Of a stretch of DNA of 64,000 nucleotides, positions 56,883-64,000 are shown in pieces (position 1 is the first letter of the stretch; every line of letters begins with the position of its first letter). The DNA is from Amphibalanus amphitrite (Eukaryota; Arthropoda; Thecostraca; Balanomorpha; Balanidae). The notes beneath the pieces are model-generated. The model saw nothing but the letters and a program-made list of their open reading frames with translations, was not told the DNA's origin and made no database searches. A program made the translations under genes and the position numbers. The DNA lies in contig NW_024882767.1 in NCBI RefSeq assembly GCF_019059575.1, forward strand, positions 62,001 through 126,000. Direction: 5' to 3'.

Positions 56883-57410
56883 AGGGACTGTCCCACCTTT
56901 GCATTAGTTCTGAGTTGAGATAGCCAAGTTGGCGGCCAGGTTCAGAAACCACTATATATCCTGGTCGCAATATCCTCAGTTTCGTGGTATTAAAGAAATT
57001 CGTTCCCTTCATTTGAAAAGTGGGCCTTAGCTAAGGCCCTATCTCTTAACTATTAACGGCCATTTGATGACGTCATTACTCATTTGCCTTTTGAACGCCT
57101 GTCACACATTCAAGTGAAGTATCACTTGATTTACGAATAAGCCAATCAGAGACACTCTTGTTATTGTATGAGCCGCGTCATATTTGAGAGCAAATATAGT
57201 TGCTGCCAAATTTCCCCTCACATTGACATGAAGTAAATCCTTCATTACGTCACAGATTCGATATAATTGACGTCACGATGAAGTATGAAAGTCGTAATAT
57301 CTCAAAAAGTATACGATGAAAACGCGTAAAAACTTGCAGAATTCGTCAAAATATCATGAGTAACATTTCCGAATCCTAAACGGTACTTTTTTGAAGGTGG
57401 GATAGTCCCT
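56883..57410. mobile_element. Short TTAA-flanked element, same family as 26563-29627
   Basis: It starts AGGGACTGTCCCACCTTTG and ends with AAGGTGGGATAGTCCCT, with TTAA on both sides (56879-56882 and 57411-57414). The first 60 bases match the right end of the 3.1-kb element (GAGTTGAGATAGCCA) and the last 40 match its left end, so it is an internally deleted copy in the opposite orientation. It contains two TGACGTCA sites. Confidence 0.85.
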
Positions 57411-57550
57411 TTAATATTCAACACGAGTTGAATATTTTCAACTACTGCAGCGCAAGACAGGATGGAAGTAGGCAACATGGACAATGGACATGAGCATAAC
57501 ATTATTCATAGCGGATCCTGGCAATTGACAAATGACAATGCATTGTCATA

Positions 57551-58475
57551 TCCCGGCAGTTGCTGGGGTATTTCGCCACCCACCATTTGCTGGGGGGGGG
57601 GGGGGGCGTTAAACGCCCCCAGCCGATAACTCGAGAACCAATAGGCGCAGCGAAACGCACGAGGCGGCAAACGAAAGAGCGCGACGAGACGCTTCAGATG
57701 AGTACTTTAAAGTTGAATTTTGAGGTCACAGGTCGGGTCAAGGTCAGGTCAAACACCTGAAATCGGGCTTTCAGTAGCATGGACTTCAGGGCTTCGCAAT
57801 GGGCGCCTCTCGTCATAAACTCTGTCAAAACGGTGCACAATCCATCATATAAGGCCTACAAGAGTGTCAGCTCCATGTACGGGTCAGTCAAGCATAGGTC
57901 AGGGTCAAGGTCAGGTCAACCGGGTAGGCACATATCCCCGAAAATCAAAACTGATATTTGCAACCTGTGACACATGTTTTATAGGTAATTTGGGGCGTAG
58001 AACACGATGGTGACATTCATTTTATCATATGTGTACGTGTTTGCCTCAAAAAGTTGAATTTAAGAAATGCATGTATCATGGTCGTGAAGTAGTCACGAAA
58101 AATTGCCAAGATTCAGTTCAAGATTATGGAAAATGCGGAACGATAATCAATAATCGAAGATAGCCATTTCATTGATCATGGTATTGGCAGTCCAATGGCG
58201 TTTACGGCATGTCTGTATGTCTATTTTGTGATTTTATATGATTTTTTGAACATATGCCGTTTTTGGTCGAAAACTCAGAAATCATGACGTCACTAAAACC
58301 TCGATATCTCAAAAATTTTCCGACCGATTTTTTTGAAACTTTGTCACAATAAACCTCAATCAATTCCCTACAGGTACCCAAAATTTGGCGCGCCTGCGGC
58401 GCGCCGTTTTTATGCTATGGCCCGGCGAAAAAAGTGGGGGCGTTTAACGCCCCCCCCCCCCAGCAACTCGCGGGA
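57551..58475. mobile_element. TA-flanked TIR transposon with G-run ends, second family member type
   Basis: The left end TCCCGGCAGTTGCTGGGG and the right-end complement TCCCGCGAGTTGCTGGGG are flanked by TA (57549-57550 and 58476-58477). Behind each lies a G run and a short hairpin GGGGGCGTTTAACGCCCCC. The left end holds an extra copy of the TTTGCTGGGGG word. The interior has AGGTCA direct repeats (57715-57925) and the palindrome GGCGCGCCTGCGGCGCGCC near 58390. There is no transposase. It is similar in architecture to the element at 21654-22564. Confidence 0.8.
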
Positions 58476-58477
58476 TA

Positions 58478-59593
58478 TGTGACTACACGTGGTGACTCCC
58501 TGACCGCCATTAGCTATCTTTTTTCAAAGGTGTTACTCTACTGAAGTTTAAAAACTACCCAAAATGCCTAGCGAATAGATGCAAAGCTAAAAAGGACCTA
58601 TCGAAATTAATCAAATATTTCAAAAACTCACGAATTGTGCTGCCTTTTGTGTTGGCGTGTAATTTAAAGAAAGACGACAAAATCACGTCCAATTCGGACG
58701 TTGCGGGAGGGAACATTATTCCAGATTGAGATGCTCCCTCCCCCTTGGATAAACCAGTGCTGAAGGACTCAGGCTCAGAGGCAATTAATTACATTGTGAT
58801 CTCCAAGGTAATGATATGATTGAAGGTGATTACGGGAATGATTTACTTGGAGTGCCATGAAATGAAAGCAAGGGATGGTAAATATCAACAACCGTACAAA
58901 GATATTCAGGCGATTTTAATCTGTAAAATTGTCTCATGCCTAGATCGTCGATCCTTTTACCAGGTAATAAAAAAGGTAACATCGATTTACTAGCATACAA
59001 GACATACCTAGCACAAAAGTATTATCTAAAATAAATATCGTTTTTGTTAACTCTTCATAGCATAACTACATCATTTAAGACATTTACCTTTACGCACTAC
59101 TTACAGCTCTTGAGTACTATTATTTATCTGATAACACACGAATCAGCCACATGCTTACCAATGCTGAATGCATTTATGCAGAATGTCTTATGCAAAATGC
59201 ATACCAACATTCTTCTTAGCAAAGCATTGTGCTTTGATGCCGCTACTTCAATTTGGACTCAAGTCAAATGAACAACGTTTTGGGTCCAGCTATTTTCTCC
59301 GGTAAAATATTACCCATAATCTGAGTTTTTAAATTTGTTGGATGGCATGGCGAAAAGCATTGCAAGATTCATAAAGAAGAGTGGAAATGCATTTTCGAAA
59401 GTAAACAATTATCCTTTCCATAAGCTACCTAAATCTGTCGCTTTGTGTAACTTATTAGACTAAAAAAAAAAATGCGTATTGCATGTGAATGAGTGCATGA
59501 ACGAAAGAATAAACACGGAAACGTGACTCCTGATCAGTGACTCACACGCCGTACAATACCACACGCCCTCCCAACTCAGTAACTCAGTAACTC
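58478..59593. other. Gene-free AT-rich stretch
   Basis: No exon, RNA or bounded repeat was seen. It could be part of a first intron of SPH4. Confidence 0.45.
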
Positions 59594-59595
59594 AC

Positions 59596-59770
59596 CGGAG
59601 TTTCGCTCCGCTACCTTTCCTCACTCCCCGCTCCACCGCGCTCGTCCGTCAAGTGGCGTTGAAGTCTCCGGCCGCAGCGCCGCCTGGCGCGTGCTCTGTA
59701 CCGCCGAGCACCGCCCCCGGCAGGCTGCGCTTCCAGTCACGTGACCGCTGACGTCACAGAGGGGACCGGC
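59596..59770 (-). promoter_or_regulatory. GC-rich promoter-like block with donor site; possible SPH4 first exon
   Basis: A GC-rich block sharply different from its AT-rich surroundings. On the minus strand it ends in a strong donor, AACTCCG|GTGAGTTACT (59596/59595). Upstream on that strand lie a palindromic E-box GTCACGTGAC (about 59735-59744) and TGACGTCA (59749-59756), 5 bases apart, and no TATA box. It fits a non-coding first exon of a minus-strand gene. The next acceptor-led start on that strand is SPH4 at 55113, about 4.5 kb away. That link is inference. Confidence 0.4.
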
Positions 59771-60004
59771 GCTTCTGGTTCTATGCGATAATGGGGGCTT
59801 AGAGAGGATTTACTGAGAGTGTGCTTAGGACTTACGAGCAACTAAGAAAAACGACACTACGTTTTATAGAAATGACGTAATGCACTTGTCAAAGAGGAAC
59901 ACAATGCTTAGTTGTCTCGCAATGACAAAATAGGATGATCTCCCTTTCGAGAGATATGTTTTAGCTGATCAACCATATAGCCTTGGATCAACCTCTCGCC
60001 GTTA

Positions 60005-60115
60005 CACCGTTTCGTGCTTCTATCCTCAGGATACTGAAGTCCTTCTCCTCCGGCTCTGAAATGGTCTCATTTGGACCGAAAGGGCATAACCCAACAAAAC
60101 AAACAAACAAACAAA
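60005..60115 (+). mobile_element. Internally deleted SINE-like retroposon, 111 bp
   Basis: Flanked by an 11-base duplication TCTCGCCGTTA (59994-60004 and 60116-60126). It has the family head (CACCGTTTCGTGCTTCTATC, then TCCTTCTCC) joined directly to the tail (GGCTCTGAAATGGTCTC, then CCCAACAAAACAAACAAAC). The middle 210 bases present in the full copy are missing. Confidence 0.9.
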
Positions 60116-60287
60116 TCTCGCCGTTAGTTGTTTTTTTTTTTAGCGATGCCTTTTCGTAAGCAAAAGGTCTAAGTTTTCTCAGATAAGTGGATGTAGTTTT
60201 CTGACAATACAGAGAAACCACCACAATTGGACAATTGAACGCCAGCAGATTGCGACCTAAATCTAGTTTTTCATGAACTCCACAGTT

Positions 60288-62341
60288 CACCGTTCCATGC
60301 TTCTATCCTCAGGATGCAGAAATCCTTCTCCCCCACGCCGCAACCCCCCTCCGGGCTGGACAGGCAACTTTATCTCATGCGGGCTGCCATAGGCGTCGCC
60401 AGAGATTTTCGGTTGGGGGAGCAAAATAAACTTTTGTATTAAATCTTGCCTTTCCCCAGTCGTTACTCACTCGTTTTACATACCATTCGACGCGCAATGG
60501 TGCGAGGAATCCGATGGTGACAAAGTTTTCCTTCTATCTATGACATGTCATTTTTTTACATAAAAATGTGAAATTTTGAAATTTGTCGACAAAAACGACC
60601 GGCAGAATTACAGTGGCTGCGATTGCCGACGCAATGCAGAGGGCCCCTGTGCATACTCGTCGCTCATGATCATTACCCAGCAAAAGGTGAAAACGCTCCA
60701 TTTAATCGCATCACCCTGCTAAAACCTCCATTCACGCATGCATGCAGAGGTTTTACGTGAAATGCATAGGGCTTATCCCTGCCGCCGATTGTAGCTAAGT
60801 TGGGCATTCGGCGGAGAGCGAATGTCGGAAGTGTGAATCGGAAGTAATTCCTCTTTGCTCCAATGATAGGAAGTGTTTTGTTCACTCGAGTGTGAACAAA
60901 AAGTTTCTCGTTATTCGCGTGAAGGGAAGCGCTGTAAACGGGAACAAAAATGTTTAACGGAACCAAGAGTTACGCACGGCATAGCGGCAAGGGATCCCTT
61001 ATGAAATAGGCTTGGGACTTCCAGGCCATTTCAGGACACTCATGGTCAGTGTGGAATGTGGATTCTCAAAAGCTGCTTAGGATCCCGGAGATCGGCGTGG
61101 GTCACCCCAAATATTTACATGTGGTGCTTTAGAGCTCACCGAGCCCGAGGTGGGGCCCTTACGAAGCCACAGCCAGTGTGGGCAGCGGGCGCTAAGAGAC
61201 TAGGCCCAGGGTGAGCCTGGAGGCCTGGAATAACGTATGCACCATCGGGGTCTGTGTCAAATCCCCAAGGACCCTATGTAGGGACATAAGAAACATTTGT
61301 TGCGGCCCTCAGAGGGACACGTGAGTTGTGACCCCTCAGATGCCGGCTTGGGGTTAGCAAAGTCTATCTCCTCAAAAGTTCGGCTGAACTATCAGAGGCC
61401 AGTTAAGGTTCTCAGACATTTTCGAAGGCATCCTCAAAGATTCGTGTGGCCCTTCAGAGGTCTACGCATGTATAAATAAGGTCCTCAAAAATCACTGTAT
61501 GGGCCCTCAGAGAACATGGACATCAGTGGAACTCTCAGAGGCCGGTTTGGGCCCTCTGAATACCTCTTAGAGCTCAGTGGAGCTCCTTAGGAGCCTGTAA
61601 GATAAGCAAGTTCATGAGCCCTGCGGCACTTGAACGGTGCTTAAGCCTGTCGCAGACATTTGACAAGAGTTGAGAAAGGCCCCGAAGATTTCGTGTCGCG
61701 CTTTGAACGAAAATTATGCGTCAGCAATCCAAAACTTATGAAAATCAGCTATAACATGTAATAAAGAACCAACTAGGAACATGGAATGAATCACAGCATT
61801 GACATTTCCGAGTCTGGAGTATTACTCCCAAATCAAAGGGGGGCTGCACGGTGCCCCGGTGCCATCCCCGTTCCGCCGCCTATGTCTGGAGTGGAGTCTT
61901 GAAGATTTTGGCGACTCTGACTCCGACTCTGGTTTGAACCGCACGCTCCAACCGGGTCTGACGTCACAGGCATTCTCAGAAAGGTACCCCCATTTTTTCC
62001 CGACTCCAAAATCTCATCGGATCTGTATCGATCTCAGGGGGTGCCCGGTCCGAGGTTGGGGGGGGGGCAAGCTGCCCCGCTTGCCCCCCCCCCCGTAGCG
62101 ACGCTAATGCGGGCTGCTCCCTTGGAGCGGCACCGCTGCTCCCGAGGGAGCGCACCCCGTAGCCGGGTGCAGTGAGTACCTTGGGGCTGGCCGGCCTGTC
62201 CTTCGGGATGGGCTCAGCCCCGGTGACTCACTAGGGTGCCTGCCCAGACCAATGTCTCCCCCTAATTCCTATCATCCTTCCGGCTCTGAAATGGTCTAAT
62301 TGGACCGAAAGGGCCTAACCCAACAAAACAAACAAACAAAC
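60288..62341 (+). mobile_element. Full-length SINE-like retroposon split by a 1.7-kb insertion
   Basis: A 12-base duplication AACTCCACAGTT (60276-60287 and 62342-62353) bounds the whole. The retroposon is 60288-60387 plus 62118-62341, about 324 bases. Its head is CACCGTTCCATGCTTCTATC and its middle ACCAATGTCTCCCCCTAATT. Its 3' end is GGACCGAAAGGGCCTAACCC followed by an ACAA-type tail. The head shows no clear tRNA A and B boxes, so the origin of the family (tRNA, 5S, 7SL or LINE-derived) is open. Other copies are at 60005-60115 and 6378-6660. Confidence 0.88.
60388..62106. mobile_element. DNA transposon nested in a SINE-like retroposon
   Basis: The insertion is flanked by an 11-base duplication ATGCGGGCTGC (60377-60387 and 62107-62117), which is SINE sequence. 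The ends are weakly inverted: left CATAGGCGTCGCCAG, right complement TTAGCGTCGCTACGGGG, followed by G runs. The duplication length fits Mutator-like elements better than mariner or hAT, but the superfamily is not certain. Its interior has CCCTCAGAGG-type degenerate repeats (61000-61640) and, at 61840-61880, a GGCGGCGGAACGGGG-type block shared with the repeat island near 7930. No transposase was recognised, and the frame at 60673-60966 (-) has no known domain. Confidence 0.75.
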
Positions 62342-62353
62342 AACTCCACAGTT

Positions 62354-64000
62354 ATTCTCTGACTGAGCTACTTTTTATGCACCTTTTACATCCTAGAGAG
62401 AGAAAGAGAGACCACCATCTCCTCACCGGCCCTGAATATATGAGCAAGTAAATGCATATCAGGAACGGATTCTTCTATGCCATCAGCGTTGTGATCCGGT
62501 TGTAATACGCATTTACTTTGCTCATGTATCCCCGGTCAATATGTGACACTGCCTGACACGTGACGGCAACCAGTCGCAATTCAACACTCACCAGTCACCA
62601 GACCACATTAACGTCAACAACACACTTCCAGGGAGTCGACATAAAATCACCATATTGTCTACCATGGAGTGGTCAGTGTCCTCACGCCAGGGAAGCCCTT
62701 CCCACCAGTCCAACCGGTTTTAGTCAGGCGATAGCTGGACATGCGACAGCGCTAGTGGGCCTCTTTGAATTGCTAATAATGATTATTTATATTTTCTAGG
62801 ATTATAGGATATGCATTTACATTGCACTGTGCGCACAACATGTGGATGTCTCACTCATAAAATGTTTGCTACGTGTACCTAAAGGCTGCATTGCTTCGGG
62901 TCTACCCTCACATTTACATAAATGTAATGCTTTATGAAAGTCGTAGGTATAGGTCGACTCTCGCCGGGCTAACGCAATCTTCCTAACGCTTCAGCCGGAG
63001 GGGCAACACTATGAGCAGGTATGACTTTCATCTCTCTCCGTTTTGTGTGCCTAGCAGAAAAATTCCGAGAGCTCTGCAGTTTGAGCGTCGTGAATGACGA
63101 TACGTATTCTTTGATTTTTATTAAACCCAACTTATTTTTTATGTTCGACAGTCCACACATATCCAACACCTAATTTCTGGATATCCTCATTTCTGGATCG
63201 ATCAAGCCCGACATCTCAAAGATGCCGAATACCACGTAGATTATACCACGGTCGGAAAAAAATGCATAACGTTTCTCAAAGCGACTATATTGTCATTCAT
63301 ATCAAACATAGAATAATACAAATTACGATACAGTTCGTATGCGCAGTGACTAAACAAATACAACTCAAACACAGGTTACAGTCACGTGACATAACATTGA
63401 GATCAAAGCGAGCATTCCTCTTCAATATACAAAGATACACAGTACACCAATACAGAGAGGACAAAACAAACGACATAAAAGCATAACCCACGGCCGATGT
63501 GCATCAGATGTAGGCTTAAATCGAGTTAAGCACAACTCTGATGTTGTAGACATTGGACAATAGTGAAGTCTGCTTTTCACATAGTATAAGATAAATTTAT
63601 AATATTTTTCGTCCTCACTAGCCTTAAACTAGCCGATTTTGGCGATCATTTTCTTGGCACCTTGTAAAAAGCTTCGTTGAAATTTTAGGCATCACACGTG
63701 TTAACGAATAACTCTGATTCAAAGTTGGCATTTCACACTTTGATAATGTAAGGGCTCCGTGGAATATACAATGAAATTGTGTGGCTAATTCGTGCATGTA
63801 TACAGACGTATCAATAATATGCATGCCAAATTAAATAAGACGTATGCTTAACCAGTTTCCGACATCACTTAAAAGTGCACAAGCTTTCGCTCTAGCTCTT
63901 TCAGCCACAAAATCACATGACGAATATGAAACATGAATATAAGTGCAAATGCAAATCTATGAAGTACGGACGTTTAGCCGGAGTTCTGGATCTAACCTTC
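62354..64000. other. Gene-free right end of window
   Basis: Only short frames without recognisable domains occur. No bounded repeats or RNA genes were seen. Confidence 0.5.

Noticed and set aside
60673-60966. 97-codon minus-strand frame as a transposase
   Set aside because: No DDE/D-type motif or zinc-binding motif was seen, and it is too short. Left as unannotated interior of the nested element.

Overview
The window is nuclear DNA of an arthropod, most likely a crustacean. Introns have canonical GT/AG splice sites. There are four clip-type serine protease homologues (SPHs) of the masquerade/prophenoloxidase-activating-factor (PPAF) kind, an arthropod gustatory-type chemoreceptor, and the 3' end of a Notch-pathway fringe glycosyltransferase. 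The DNA is rich in short non-coding DNA transposons with long terminal inverted repeats (TIRs), minisatellites and a Jockey/CR1-type LINE fragment. No species-level marker can be read, so the placement rests on gene families only. All gene models were built by hand from splice sites, reading phase and family motifs.

Layout. 1-5.0 kb: the last four exons of fringe (+). 5-10 kb: a repeat island with a SINE-like retroposon, a hAT MITE built of GGAGTC hexamers, nested inverted repeats and a minisatellite. 10.6-20.4 kb: SPH1 (-), five exons, with introns full of repeats. 21.6-29.6 kb: a TA-flanked TIR element, a LINE fragment and a 3.1-kb TTAA-flanked element. 30.7-32.3 kb: a single-exon gustatory receptor (-). 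33.5-38.5 kb: SPH2 (-), with about 27 copies of an Ala/Ser decapeptide. 39.3-42.6 kb: SPH3 (-), a close paralogue with the same intron plan. 44.0-50.2 kb: a secreted His/Ser-rich, then strongly acidic protein ending in poly-Asp (+). 51.2-55.1 kb: SPH4 (-), eight exons, whose first non-coding exon may lie at 59.6 kb. 56.9-62.4 kb: more transposons, including one inserted into a SINE-like retroposon with both sets of target duplications preserved.

How the genes fit together. Every SPH has a signal peptide and a Cys-rich clip-like module, and every one has lost the catalytic serine (Gly in SPH2-4; Ala in SPH1, which also lost the catalytic His). Family members of this type act as non-catalytic cofactors in melanization, clotting or cell adhesion. 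Two of the four carry long Ala/Ser/Gly repeat linkers, and the unrelated acidic protein between SPH3 and SPH4 shares a short Cys-containing motif with SPH2. A co-evolved cluster of extracellular pseudoprotease and matrix proteins is the most interesting hypothesis here. It is an inference, not a demonstrated system.
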